The notes: generated by a model from the sequence alone, not told the origin. A DNA stretch of 64,000 bases from Rummeliibacillus suwonensis (GCF_007896435.1 NZ_VCBL01000001.1:1207345-1271344), one strand, 5' to 3'; positions 45,154 through 55,386 are shown, counted from the stretch's first letter. Translations and numbers: made by a program.

Positions 45154-45250
45154 CCTTACATCTTTTTAAGTCCCTAATCTGGAACATATAGGCCTTGTTT
45201 TGAATCTACAAATGATTATATACATAAGAATATATCTTTATGCCATCATT

Positions 45251-46555
45251 CTAAAAAGAAATGTAGCGCAATGGATTGATCAGTCCTACTTTTTGTCCTT
45301 GCCAAGGTGTATCATGCATCTCAAAATGTAAATGGCTTCCAGTAGAACGACCTGTTGATCCCATATAACCGATTAGCTGACCTTTTTTCACGGATTGTCC
45401 AACATGAACTTTATAGCCACTTAAATGGGCATAGACAGTTGTATAAGTTTGACCATTAATAGAATGTGTAATCATAATAACATTGCCATAGGTTGATAAA
45501 GGACTTGCTCGGAAAACTACACCATCTGCTGCAGCTACTATAGGTGTACCTTCCGCATTTGCAATATCAAGTCCATAGTGAACTTCAGCACCTGCTCCAA
45601 TATCACGTACACCTGAGTTGGAAGTTATGCGGCCAGTTGTGGGTCTTGTCCAAGTTCCACTGGATACAGATGGCGTACTTTGGGTAGTTGCACTTTCTGA
45701 AGTCGAAGGAGAAGAGCTAGTAGAATTGGTATTTGTCTTTTTAGCTTCCGCTTGTTGGCGGGCAATTTCTGTCAAGCGTGCTTGTTCTTTTTTGATATTA
45801 TTTTGTACGTCTTTACTAATAGAGAGTGTTTCTGAATACTCCTTTTCTTTTAAATTTTTTTCAGAGATCAATTCTTTCTGTGTTTTTTCTAATTGGTCGA
45901 TCAGCTTATTTTTTTCTAGTTTTTGCTGATCAAGTTCAGTTTTTAAACTTTTTAATTGATGATAATTTTCTTGTTGTTTTTTTAGTTTTTGTTTGAGTTT
46001 CTTTTGTTGAACTGCTAATTTCTTTTTATCATTGAACTGTGCCTGAATAATATTGTGGTCTGCCTCAACAAGTGTCGTTACAGCAGAAATACGATCTATA
46101 AAATCTGCAAAGTTATTTGCGCCTAAAAGTACATCTATGTAATTGATTGAATGCCCATTTTCTTGAATAGCTCGAGCCCTATCTTTAAGTAAATCTTCAC
46201 GTTCTTGAATGCTCTTTTCTAATTGCTGAATAGAAGCGTTTAATTGACGAACTTCTTTTTTTGAGACTTCGATTTTTGATGATAGGACACTTATTTTTTC
46301 ATCTGTTTTGATAATTTGCTGATCCAATTTTTTGATCTGATTCATAAACTGATCCTGTTGTAATTTGTTTTCCTGAATTTTATTGGATTTTAATTGAATA
46401 TCCGAAATAAGATTTGATTTTTTCTGGTTGACTTGTTGTTGCTGCTTTTTCAGTGTATCTAATGACTCAGCATTGGCATTTATAGCTGGAACAGTAAGTG
46501 ATGCTGTCAATGTAATGATCATTATTTTAGAAAAATGATGATATGACTTTTGCAA
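45251..46555 (-). CDS. Secreted M23 peptidoglycan endopeptidase with coiled coil
   Basis: A 434-aa exported cell-wall hydrolase. Signal peptide MIITLTASLTVPAINANA; then about 230 residues of coiled coil (DTLKKQQQQVNQKKSNLISD...), a Ser/Thr linker, and a C-terminal M23 (LytM) domain with zinc ligands in EVHYGLDIA and HLHFEMHD. The layout resembles the CwlO/EnvC class, in which FtsEX can activate the coiled coil, but CwlO itself ends in NlpC/P60. Start TTG 46555 follows GGGAGGAC. A structured leader candidate lies upstream. Confidence 0.88.
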   Translation of the reverse strand: MQKSYHHFSKIMIITLTASLTVPAINANAESLDTLKKQQQQVNQKKSNLISDIQLKSNKIQENKLQQDQFMNQIKKLDQQIIKTDEKISVLSSKIEVSKKEVRQLNASIQQLEKSIQEREDLLKDRARAIQENGHSINYIDVLLGANNFADFIDRISAVTTLVEADHNIIQAQFNDKKKLAVQQKKLKQKLKKQQENYHQLKSLKTELDQQKLEKNKLIDQLEKTQKELISEKNLKEKEYSETLSISKDVQNNIKKEQARLTEIARQQAEAKKTNTNSTSSSPSTSESATTQSTPSVSSGTWTRPTTGRITSNSGVRDIGAGAEVHYGLDIANAEGTPIVAAADGVVFRASPLSTYGNVIMITHSINGQTYTTVYAHLSGYKVHVGQSVKKGQLIGYMGSTGRSTGSHLHFEMHDTPWQGQKVGLINPLRYISF

Positions 46556-46629
46556 AATTAGTCCTCCCACTTATGTATTTATAAAAAATAGAGAAAATGC
46601 GAAGTTGAATAGTTTATTGGAATGATAGA

Positions 46630-46790
46630 GTAGGGACAAAACCACCGGCGAATGTCACGGATTTTGAAGAGGTGCTTCCCTGAGCAAACTTAAAAATCCG
46701 AACGTAGTTACAACGAGACGTAAGTGATCTCGCATTAAGATCCTCACATGGTGAGGCTTTACTTAATGAGTAACTGAAATGCTGGATGCT
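46630..46790 (-). ncRNA. Candidate structured leader RNA with pseudoknot
   Basis: Interlocking pairings: 46693-46700 with 46658-46665 (8 bp), and 46632-46636 with 46677-46681 plus 46643-46646 with 46671-46674, which together form an H-type pseudoknot. A separate three-way junction has stem 46706-46711/46770-46775, enclosing hairpins 46714-46718/46728-46732 and 46733-46739/46762-46768, the latter capped by CCTCAC/GTGAGG. It ends about 75 nt before the M23 gene start, so a cis-regulatory role there is the simplest idea. I cannot match it to a known riboswitch; the strand is inferred. Confidence 0.5.
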
Positions 46791-47134
46791 AATTTTTTGA
46801 TATTTTTAATCGCATTTCCTCTAAAATGATTGTATCATTGTGAAATTTGGCTAACATTACAGTTTCATATCATCATAGTACGAACTTTCATCTAAATGTA
46901 GCATTCTTGTTATAGTCATTTTGAATTTAACATAATAGACAAATTTGTCATTTTTATTAGAAATAATGGTCTATCACATGCAATGCTAATCCAGAAAAAT
47001 GACAACACAACAAGGTTTTTAGGGATATTTGTATAATAAGTATTGATAAGGTTCAATACCATAGCTTGTGATTGACGATTAGAATGGTATTTTAAATGAA
47101 TCAATTTCATAAATCATTTTCTTCTTAAAAAATC

Positions 47135-47400
47135 CGAACATTTAATTTTGATAGTTGTGGAGCGGAAGACGGCGACTCCTCGAAAATGCATGCGCATTTC
47201 CTTCGTGCGGTGTGAGTTCAAGGAGGCTTATTCAAAGTCCTACGGGAAAAGCTTGAGCGGAAAGCCCCGCAGGAACGTTTTAAGGGACAAAGCCTAAGTT
47301 CGCCACGTCCTGTGGCAACGGCTTCGGGGTCAACATCGTGTCGACCCGAGGAGATTGAAGCCAAGCCCGTGGAAAGCGCCGTCTGGAGCGAAACAAAAAT
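47135..47400. repeat. GC-richer intergenic repeat
   Basis: Starts TTCTTAAAAAATCCG...GATAGTTGTGGAGCGGAAG and contains ATGCGCATTTCCTTCGTGCG, CCACGTCCTGTGGCAACGGC and paired ends (GGAGCGGAAGACGGCG with CGCCGTCTGGAGCG). It carries no gene. A partial copy lies at 4168-4250. The stretches 46800-47134 and 47401-47726 show nothing I can name. Confidence 0.6.
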
Positions 47401-47726
47401 TTCTGAATATTAATGTTCATGTTGATTTAAAATGTTCGTGTTTTCTATCTAAATTTTGCATTGTGAAATTGATTCAAATAGAATAATTTCTTAAATCAGT
47501 TTGCACACAAACCAAATAAGATCAAGAACGGTAAAATAAAAGTACAATAGAGTGGCTAAATAGTAGGAGGCTCATACATGTGGTGGATTAAAAATGAGGG
47601 CTAGACCAACATTCGATTTTTTATTAAATCCATTTTATCTTATAGGTTTATAGATAAAATGAATCCATTAATAGAAACCAAATGAAAAGCTTAAAAACAA
47701 AAAATAGGATTGGAGATAAATGGACG

Positions 47727-48344
47727 ATGAAGGGGAAAAAGTTAAAGATTAATCATGTAAGTTGCACCATGTTTGGAGCAGAAAACAGCAAAATTTGCTT
47801 CATATTATCAGGAACCGGCTATACATATGATAAACCAATTCTTTATTATGCCACACAACTCATGGTGGAAAAGGGATATGATGTGATACAAATCCATTAT
47901 TCCTTCGAAAAAGATTTGTTTGCACAGTCAGATGAAATGATTTCACAAACAATATATGAACTGGTGAATCAAGTTGTCATTACTCAATTAAGAGAAGTGT
48001 CTTATAAAGAAATCGCATTCATCGGCAAATCTCTGGGGACCATTCCGATTGTCAATCACTATATGCAGCAAAATTTTCATGTGCCTGTTAAATTTATGAG
48101 CTTAACACCGGTATTGTCCATGAATAGACTGTATATGAATTTAAAGCAATCTAAATACCATAGCTTAGTAATCATAGGGAGTTCAGATCCTCATTATGAT
48201 CCAGAGAAAATAACATCCTTAGCCAATCATCAAATCGTGGTGATACCAGATGCGAATCATTCACTGGAAGTAGAAAAGGATGTCATGAAATCCCTTCAAA
48301 TTTTAAAGCAATCTATAGAAGCAATAGGCTTATTTGTTTCATGA
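47727..48344 (+). CDS. Alpha/beta-hydrolase-fold protein
   Basis: A 205-aa small hydrolase-like protein. FILSGTGYTYDKPILYYATQ supplies the oxyanion region, AFIGKSLGTIPIV the nucleophile elbow (Ser in GKSLG), IIGSSDPHYDPE the acid and DANHSLE the histidine, so the triad looks intact. ATG 47727 follows TTGGAG at 11 nt; an earlier ATG at 47682 has no ribosome site. Substrate unknown. Confidence 0.72.
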   Translation: MKGKKLKINHVSCTMFGAENSKICFILSGTGYTYDKPILYYATQLMVEKGYDVIQIHYSFEKDLFAQSDEMISQTIYELVNQVVITQLREVSYKEIAFIGKSLGTIPIVNHYMQQNFHVPVKFMSLTPVLSMNRLYMNLKQSKYHSLVIIGSSDPHYDPEKITSLANHQIVVIPDANHSLEVEKDVMKSLQILKQSIEAIGLFVS

Positions 48345-48515
48345 CTGATATCAGATGACTTTATATAAAAGGCATATGCTAGGTAACATAAACAAAAAAA
48401 TATTTTCATAAAATATATCCATTGCGCTATCTTTATTGCATGATCAATTGATAAGGAAAATTTGAGGAAACGATTGATCAGGTGATTGTATAAAATAATA
48501 ATATCCTGGTGATTC

Positions 48516-49064
48516 TCAACTATTTCCACTAGATTTATAACTAGCCAGTATAAGATTATATTTTTCACCATCTTTATCCGTTTCTTCAAAATTCTCTATT
48601 AGTTCTCTTATCTGTTGATTTAATGTCTTCCAATCTTTATAAGAAAGCTTCTTAGTGGCTAAATTTAATTCTGCAGTACATTCATGATGATTAGAATCCC
48701 GAGTATACTTCATCACATCATCTTTTAAATTGCTGATAGCTCTATTTACTTCAAATAGAGTTTGTTGAATGATTTCCTCATAATTTAAGGCCAGCATATC
48801 ACCCTCAAATGACAAGTTCCCATTCATATATAAATGTTTACTAGAATAATAATATTCTAGTAAATTTTTTACCTTTTCTTCTTTAACAATTATTAATGCT
48901 TTGGCATCCATCATTTTTTTTACTGGATAATACAAACTTGATGGTGACTCATTTATTTTTTCGGCAATCTCTTTTATGGTTAAGCCTTGTTCTTTTGTGA
49001 CTTCCAATATTTTCATTACCTTTTTATCAAATAATAGTTTACCGAAATTATTGATTTCATCCAC
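48516..49064 (-). CDS. ArsR-like winged-helix regulator divergent from an MFS gene
   Basis: A 182-aa protein with an N-terminal HTH (KVMKILEVTKEQGLTIKEIA then EKINESPSSLYYPVKKMMDA), the HTH_20/ArsR-like pattern of exporter regulators, and a helical C-terminal part. I choose GTG 49064, six bases after GAGGTG, over an upstream ATG without a site. It is divergent from the MFS gene at 49171 and probably controls it. Confidence 0.78.
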   Translation of the reverse strand: MDEINNFGKLLFDKKVMKILEVTKEQGLTIKEIAEKINESPSSLYYPVKKMMDAKALIIVKEEKVKNLLEYYYSSKHLYMNGNLSFEGDMLALNYEEIIQQTLFEVNRAISNLKDDVMKYTRDSNHHECTAELNLATKKLSYKDWKTLNQQIRELIENFEETDKDGEKYNLILASYKSSGNS

Positions 49065-49170
49065 TGATCTCACCTCTTTCATCACTATATAGCATTGACA
49101 ATAATATTTCAAACGTACATAATCGTTGTAACGTTAAAAAAAATTTAAACGATTGGATGCGATTTGAACG

Positions 49171-50388
49171 TTGAAGAAAAATGAAAATTTTAGATTTCTG
49201 TTTTTGGGTCGCTTGATTACTAATTTTGGAGATAGTCTATATGCTATAGCAACAATGTATTTAATATATGAATTGACAAAAGATGCATTTTATACTGGCG
49301 TAGCAGGGGGAGTAATTATGATACCTAGTGCGTGTTCTTTTCTGGTAGGTCCCCTTGTAGATCGCTGGAGATTAAAGTCAATACTTGTATATACGCAAAT
49401 AATAGAAGCATGCATAGTTTCTTTAATACCCATGTTATACATATTGGATCTATTAAATGTGTGGTTGATTATTATGATCATGTTTACTGCTAGTTGTATA
49501 GAGCAAATTGTTTATCCAGCACAACAGGCTGCTTTACCAAAGTTGGTCTCAAATGAACAATTATTATCAGGTAACGCATTGATGAACTTTGCATATCAAG
49601 GAACAGACTTTATTTTCATGGGTTTATCAGGTTATATTCTTACGAAATTTGGTGCCATTAATGTTTTTATTTTTGATGTAGCCACATTTTTAATTGCAGC
49701 GATTTTTTTTAGATTAATCATATTAGAAAATATAGCAGAACCAAATACGCAAAAGATGTCATTAAAACAAGCTGCATCAAATTATATAAAGGAGTTAAAA
49801 GAGGGACAATTTTATGTGCTAAAAACTATTATTCCAAAATTAATACCTCCTTTTATAACAGGTAATTTTATTTTTGGAATGGTAACAGCTATTCTTCCAA
49901 AGTTTGCGGATCATTTATCCTCGACTTCATACTACGGTTATCTATTATTAGCTAGTACAGCAGCTATATTATTAGGATCAATTATTGCGCCTAAATTAAG
50001 TAAATATCCAATTGGAAAAGTTAGTATTATTTTATATAGCCTTTCTAGTATCTTTTGGTTTATCTCAGTTTGTTCATCAATTCCTATTTTCACCATAATA
50101 TTTTTTGGCTTATCGTTTATTCCAGTTGGTATAAACAATGTTCTAATGACGTCTTTAATACAAAATATGGTTTCTGAATCTATGTTAGGAAGAGTGTTTG
50201 CATGGTTCAGTAGTGCAGTGGTTTTATTTTATCCATTAGGCTCCTTTAGTGGTGGATTACTTTCAAAATATTTGTCGGTTACAACTGTTTACACATTAGG
50301 AGGTGTTGCCTTCTCGATAGTAGCATTATATTGGGCAATATATCCGATTCTAAGAAAATTACCATCTATTAGTGAAATGGAAAAATGA
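49171..50388 (+). CDS. MFS transporter, regulated-exporter type
   Basis: A 405-aa MFS_3-type exporter: FRFLFLGRLITNFGDSLYAI, FLVGPLVDRWRLKSILVYTQ and ALPKLVSNEQLLSGNALMNF match macrolide/siderophore-exporter-like MFS proteins. Starts at TTG 49171 with only a weak GGAT site. The divergent ArsR-like gene suggests induction by its substrate, which is unknown. Confidence 0.83.
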   Translation: MKKNENFRFLFLGRLITNFGDSLYAIATMYLIYELTKDAFYTGVAGGVIMIPSACSFLVGPLVDRWRLKSILVYTQIIEACIVSLIPMLYILDLLNVWLIIMIMFTASCIEQIVYPAQQAALPKLVSNEQLLSGNALMNFAYQGTDFIFMGLSGYILTKFGAINVFIFDVATFLIAAIFFRLIILENIAEPNTQKMSLKQAASNYIKELKEGQFYVLKTIIPKLIPPFITGNFIFGMVTAILPKFADHLSSTSYYGYLLLASTAAILLGSIIAPKLSKYPIGKVSIILYSLSSIFWFISVCSSIPIFTIIFFGLSFIPVGINNVLMTSLIQNMVSESMLGRVFAWFSSAVVLFYPLGSFSGGLLSKYLSVTTVYTLGGVAFSIVALYWAIYPILRKLPSISEMEK

Positions 50389-50426
50389 TACTATTTACAT
50401 GAACCAAACAATTATTCATTATTTTA

Positions 50427-51319
50427 CTAAACTGGTTTTGAATCATAATGGATTTGATTATGCTTCAAAGTGCTATTTAAAAGAATTTGACATTGTTCGG
50501 CTTTAAAATCCATATCAAGAAAATTAAATATAGAAATCATTTTTTCAATACTTTGTATATTGCTTTTTATGTCTTTATTCTGATTATATTTATAAGGTTT
50601 GTAAAGTAAGTGACCATAGCTTGGAAATACATAATATCTTTATTTTGGTTTTTAAAATTCGATAGTTCTTCTAAATAGTTTTCTAAATAACGATAATCGG
50701 CACTAGAAATTTTTTTCTCTAGGATGTTAAACAACAAAACCGAAAATTCGTTACGATAACGAGGCAATCGATTATATTTTAAAAGATTGTTCTTTGCGTT
50801 TCTATAAACGATATCTATTAATTCATTAGAATAAAAACTTAGTGTGTTAATAAATAAAGTCAATTCGTAATATCCCCATGTCTCACATCTCATTAGATAA
50901 TCTTGCAGGATTTCCTTTGCCTCTTTATGACAAAAATTTCCTTGAACTGTGTCAATTAATAGACTGACAATGGCACCATAGTGTAAATATTTTTGATTCT
51001 TAGATGATTTATACAATTGCTGAGTTGATTCAACGATCGCATTCAATGTAGTTATGTCCTTTTTATAAAAAGCTTGTGTATAACTAGAAGTAAAAGATAG
51101 ATCTTGATTTTCCCCTTTTTTATAGATAGATGCGAATTCTTCTAAAGTAATGTTTAACCTATCGAGAATTATTAAAAATCTTTCAACTGTGGTATCACTT
51201 TCTCCTGCCTCGAACTTTACCGCAGAGGGTCTAGATAATGCCTCTTTATAAAGCACATTCGATTTAATGTTTTTATTTATTCGAATTTCTCGGATGATAG
51301 AACCAATTTGAACATTCAT
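50427..51319 (-). pseudogene. Rgg/GadR/MutR-type regulator with a 3' frameshift
   Basis: The first 250 codons (51319 to 50567) give an XRE-type HTH (IGSIIREIRINKNIKSNVLY) and an Rgg-like helical C-terminal domain. The frame stops early, but another frame continues in the same sense to TAG at 50427-50429 with a fitting end (NIQSIEKMISIFNFLDMDFK...). Joining them gives about 297 aa, the usual Rgg length, with the slip near 50590-50600. Rgg proteins sense short peptides in streptococci and relatives. GGGGGCG precedes the ATG. Confidence 0.6.
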
Positions 51320-51438
51320 CCTGTACGCCCCCTTAATTGTTAAAAAAGTTAATAATTACTAACATTTTAGAGCAAAATTTCTAAATAATGCAATAATAAT
51401 AAAGTGTAAGCTATACTGAAAATGATGGAGGGGTCTAT

Positions 51439-52637
51439 TTGAAACAAGGAATCTTACAAATGCTTCCATTGGGCTGGAATATTATTTTCGGAACTTTAAT
51501 TAGCCGAATATCAACCTCTATGAGTATTCCTTTTTTATCCATATATCTAATTCAGATCAAAGGAGTTTCTCCAACTTTAACAGGGCTAATTATAGCAATT
51601 AGTTCGCTAGTAGGAGTTATCTCAGCCTTCTTTGGAGGGTATATTTCAGATTTAATCGATAAAAGAAAAACGATGATTATAAGTTCTTTATTATGGTCAG
51701 TAGTTTTCGCGGGCTTTTTTGTAGCTGATTCAGTAATATCCTTTTTTATCTTAAATGCGTTAAATGGAATTTGCTATTCGATATTTGAGCCAGCCTCTAA
51801 AGCGTTATTATCCGATATAACGAAAGAAGAAAGTCGTTTACAAATATTTAATTTCCGCTATACTGCGATTAATCTAGGGGTAGTCATTGGTCCTGTTTTG
51901 GGATTATATCTTGGTTCAGGTAAGACCTCCTACCCTTTTTTAATCACTAGCATAGTTTATCTGTTGTATGGATTATCTTTATCTCTTCAACGTTCTCAAA
52001 TATTGCCATCAAAATTTAAATTAGAAGATGAAAAAAACACCTTGAAGAATGTATTCAAAGTTATCCGAAAAGATCAACATTTCTTATTTATATTATTGGG
52101 CGTTATTTTTTCGATTTCGGGATATGCTCACTTAAACTCTACCTTTCCTCAATATTTAAGTATGAGAATGAAAGAAGGGGCAGGGTATTATTCTATCATT
52201 TTGTCTTTAAATGCGATAACAGCTTTAATTGTCCAATATCCTATGGTCAGTTTGATGAAAAAATTTCTCCAGTAAATTCCATTATTTTAGGTAACGTTTT
52301 AATTAGTGTTAGTTTAATTTTTATGGCTCTATCATCAAACTTATTTCAATTCATAGGAACAATCATTATTTTTACCATAGGAGAAGTTCTGATCTTTTCA
52401 ATGCTAGATATTTTAACCGATGAATTAGCAAACCCTAAAATGAAAAGTACATATTTTGGTGCAATGGGATTAAGCAGGTTAGGAAACGTAATTGCTCCTT
52501 CTTTAGGAGGGTTATTACTATCTTTTTATGGTATTGAAAATTCCCTATCTACTTTCTGTACGCTTTCTTTTATCACAATACTAGGTGTTCCTATATTAAT
52601 ATTTGCGACAAAAATGCAAAAGCACAAAGCAACTTAG
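51439..52637 (+). pseudogene. MFS transporter interrupted by one frameshift
   Basis: The N-terminal part (51439-52275, 278 codons, TTG start behind GGAGGGG) and the C-terminal part (in the second frame through 52637) join as one about 400-aa MFS protein if one base is added in the A6TTT run at 52258-52266; the junction would then read KKISPVNSIILGNVLISVSL. The first loop motif FFGGYISDLIDKRKTMIISS is intact. It is divergent from the Rgg-like gene, its likely regulator. Confidence 0.75.
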
Positions 52638-52699
52638 ATGATAGTACGATTTTCACATAAGAAGTCTTGGAAAAAGGTAATTAGAGCATTCATCTTGAA

Positions 52700-52817
52700 T
52701 AGAAGTCAAAGTAAGACAGTGCTGGTTATAAAAGTGGGGATCAACGTTAGCCTGTATTATTTTAGCTAATATTCAGTAGGGGATCAAGAAAACCTTTGCT
52801 TGATGAAGTCTAACTTT
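52700..52817. repeat. Decayed bcr1-like repeat
   Basis: GTAAGACAGTG...AAAGTGGGGATCAAC...CAGTAGGGGATCAAGAAAAC...ACTTTATT keeps element order with heavy change. The rest of 52638-52961 has nothing I can name. Confidence 0.4.
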
Positions 52818-52961
52818 ATTATAAATAATGAATACGATGAAATTTTGATTGTTTATTATAGAAGAAATACGATGACCTGAAACAGGTTTAACAAACTTAT
52901 CAGAAGTGCTCAAATCTTTTGTTACATACTAAGAAGACAGAGAGGATAAGGTGCAAATAAT

Positions 52962-54227
52962 ATGGTTGAAAAGGATAAAAACGCTTTATTAAAATCGAAT
53001 AAGGCATTTAGATTATTTTGGACAGGTCAAACTATTTCAATGTTTGGTTCACAAATTACTGTTATTGGACTGCCTTTAACGGCAATATATCTTTTAAATG
53101 CAAATTCAACTCAAATGGGTATTTTCCAAGCAGTAGCTACAATTCCGTTTTTTTTGTTTAGTTTATTTGCTGGTGTTTGGATAGATAGAAATAGGAAAAA
53201 AAACATATTAATTTTTTGTAATTTGATGACAGCGGCATCCTTAATTATTATTCCTTTAGGGTCAATATTTAATTTTTTAAACCTAACTTTATTTTATATA
53301 GTAGTTTTTATAGCGGGAACATTCTCTATGATTTTTGAATTAGCATACCTATCATTTTTGCCTTTAATTGTTTCAAAAAAACATTTGTCTGAAAGAAATA
53401 GTAAGTTAGAAATAAGTCGTTCAGTATTGGAAGTTTCTGGTCCTTCTATTAGTGGGTACCTTATTTCAATTGTTACTGCGCCTATAGCGATAATAATAGA
53501 TATAATCTGCTACATCGTTTCTTCTCTATTTTTATATAAAATCAAAATTGCTGAACCTAAAACAAAGGCTGAAAAAAGAACAAGTGTTATCCTAGAAATC
53601 AAAGAAGGATTAAAAGTATTGCTGAAACATCCAATTTTAATCTCTTTATCAGGTTCTACTGCTACTCTAAATTTCTTTAGGACTGCATTTGATACACTTT
53701 TTTTATTATTTATTATTAAATATGTTGGATTAAGGACAGAACAGATTGGCATTATTATTGGGTTGGGGAGTATAGGTGGACTTTTAGGAGCAAGTATATC
53801 CACTAGACTTTCAAATAAAATGGGTATTGGTTCTACTATTATAACTTCTGTTGTAGCGGTTTTTTTAGGTGCAATGATTTGTTCACTTGCAGGAGGTCAA
53901 ATAATTGTAGCCATAACTTGTCTAATACTAGGACAAATATTGATTGGATTTGGGAATACGGTTTACTTTATAAGTCAGGTTAGTTTAAGACAATATATTA
54001 CTCCTATGAATTTGCTAGGTAGAGTCAATGCTAGTAATCGCTTCATAACTAGGGGAGCAATGCCGCTGGGTGGAATGTTTGGCGGTTTTTTAGGTAGCTT
54101 CATCAATTTTAAAATAGCCATTTTTTTGATTTCTTTAGGATATATGATTGGAGTAATTTGGTTATTGATTTCTCCCGTAAAGAGAATTAAAACACTATCT
54201 GATAGTGATAATTTCATTATTACATAG
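52962..54227 (+). CDS. MFS transporter (MFS_3 exporter type)
   Basis: A 421-aa exporter: NKAFRLFWTGQTISMFGSQI, LFAGVWIDRNRKKNILIFCN and SFLPLIVSKKHLSERNSKLE are classic for the EntS/macrolide-exporter group; LLGRVNASNRFITRGAMPLG is the C-terminal-half motif. About twelve hydrophobic helices. ATG 52962; the region AGAGAGGATAAGG gives the ribosome site. It is the fourth MFS gene within 12 kb; the four differ in sequence. Confidence 0.85.
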   Translation: MVEKDKNALLKSNKAFRLFWTGQTISMFGSQITVIGLPLTAIYLLNANSTQMGIFQAVATIPFFLFSLFAGVWIDRNRKKNILIFCNLMTAASLIIIPLGSIFNFLNLTLFYIVVFIAGTFSMIFELAYLSFLPLIVSKKHLSERNSKLEISRSVLEVSGPSISGYLISIVTAPIAIIIDIICYIVSSLFLYKIKIAEPKTKAEKRTSVILEIKEGLKVLLKHPILISLSGSTATLNFFRTAFDTLFLLFIIKYVGLRTEQIGIIIGLGSIGGLLGASISTRLSNKMGIGSTIITSVVAVFLGAMICSLAGGQIIVAITCLILGQILIGFGNTVYFISQVSLRQYITPMNLLGRVNASNRFITRGAMPLGGMFGGFLGSFINFKIAIFLISLGYMIGVIWLLISPVKRIKTLSDSDNFIIT

Positions 54228-54254
54228 CATAGAAATAATACGGTTTAAATTAGG

Positions 54255-54335
54255 TTGGACGGATCGCTTCTTTCCTGAATTTACAAAGGTCTTTCAAGAC
54301 TTTGGCAAGCTTATACAGCGTTTGAAAAAACGCTC
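54255..54335 (+). pseudogene. Possible IS110-type transposase scrap
   Basis: The frame reads DRFFPEFTKVFQDFGKLIQR, close to the 'PEF..VF.D..GK' segment of IS110-family transposases, and then stops. Only about 27 codons remain, so this is tentative. Confidence 0.3.
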
Positions 54336-54481
54336 TTAAAAGATCAAACGTCAGAAGAGTTAAGCTTTCTTTATCGGTAGGTGGGAGGAATGAATTTTAA
54401 AAGATGCAATAGAAAGGAGTTATGAACAAAATGAAGAGAACAAACTTATTAATGCTTGAATTGAATAAAGGACCAACTGGT

Positions 54482-55051
54482 ATGAATAAACTATTGTTTT
54501 CTATACTTTTAATTACAATGCTTTCTCTTTTTGGATGCTCTAAATCGGATCACAGAGATGAGCTTGTAGATCAATCTGACCCTGTTCCAAGCAAGTCTAG
54601 TTTTGAAAAGGCTGATTCTCTTTATAATTCTATAACAGAATACAGTGATACTATTAATGGAAGCAATATAAAAACTGGTAAACTAAATATTACTAAAAAA
54701 AATAATTACATTTATCTTAACATGGATTTTACACTTTCGAGTAAGTTAGAAGAAGCATTGAAGTCTACTAAAAGTAATTTTTATTTTACTTTCTCTGGCA
54801 TAGCTGGTCAGGATAAGATAAATGACAAAATCGCTGAAAGACCAAAATATATCGAAGGTAATTTAGATAAATTAAAGTCAAATGATCATTATCACTTATT
54901 TCAAAAGATGAAAATCAAGGATAGTTCTACACCAGAGGAAATAAAGACAATTTCATCTCCAGAAAATTACCAACTAATTATTTCAAATGAAAGAAAAGAG
55001 GCAGTTGCGATAATTATAGGTCTAGATTTGAATATGATTTATTCTAAGTAG
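54482..55051 (+). CDS. Unknown lipoprotein upstream of the sigma/anti-sigma genes
   Basis: A 189-aa lipoprotein: MNKLLFSILLITMLSLFGCS is a textbook signal with Cys 19. The rest is polar, with GSNIKTGKLNITKKNNYIYL giving a beta-rich body. I prefer the ATG at 54482 (AAAGGA nine bases upstream, signal peptide at the very start) over ATGs at 54422 and 54431 next to AAAGGAG. No family recognised. Confidence 0.65.
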   Translation: MNKLLFSILLITMLSLFGCSKSDHRDELVDQSDPVPSKSSFEKADSLYNSITEYSDTINGSNIKTGKLNITKKNNYIYLNMDFTLSSKLEEALKSTKSNFYFTFSGIAGQDKINDKIAERPKYIEGNLDKLKSNDHYHLFQKMKIKDSSTPEEIKTISSPENYQLIISNERKEAVAIIIGLDLNMIYSK

Positions 55052-55062
55052 ATTATCTTTCA

Positions 55063-55386
55063 TTGTTTAAACCTTTAAAATTGTTATATTATTTTTGCCT
55101 GTTTGTAAGAGACGGGGTAGTCCTTTTATTTCAGTCATTTATGCACAAAATAAAAGGGAAGTTAACAGACAATCACATTAAAGTATTAAAAGAACTAAAA
55201 GCAGAATCTATTCTTGATGAGAAGAATGAAATTAGATATACAGAAGTGATGAACACATTAAAAAAGATTTTAGATGTAGAAACAAGTGGATTAATTGAAG
55301 AAATGTTTGATTCAATGTTACGCCAGGGTGTTAAAACCAATATTGTCAACCACTTAAAAACGAATATGTTATTTGACCAATTGTAA
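55063..55386 (+). CDS. Hypothetical protein, start uncertain
   Basis: A frame of up to 107 codons with no clear ribosome site; possible starts are TTG 55063 or ATG 55141. The N-terminal part (LLYYFCLFVRDGVVLLFQSF) is hydrophobic, followed by a helical soluble part (VLKELKAESILDEKNEIRYT..). It may be a truncated or decayed gene. It ends before a good terminator. Confidence 0.4.
   Translation: MFKPLKLLYYFCLFVRDGVVLLFQSFMHKIKGKLTDNHIKVLKELKAESILDEKNEIRYTEVMNTLKKILDVETSGLIEEMFDSMLRQGVKTNIVNHLKTNMLFDQL

Noticed and set aside
46630-46790. c-di-AMP (ydaO) or M-box riboswitch
   Set aside because: The location would fit, but the conserved GGGGGA/ACC, GGGUGAAUC and GCUAACCUCGUA-type ydaO words and the M-box GUUAGGUGAGGCUCC are absent on both strands.
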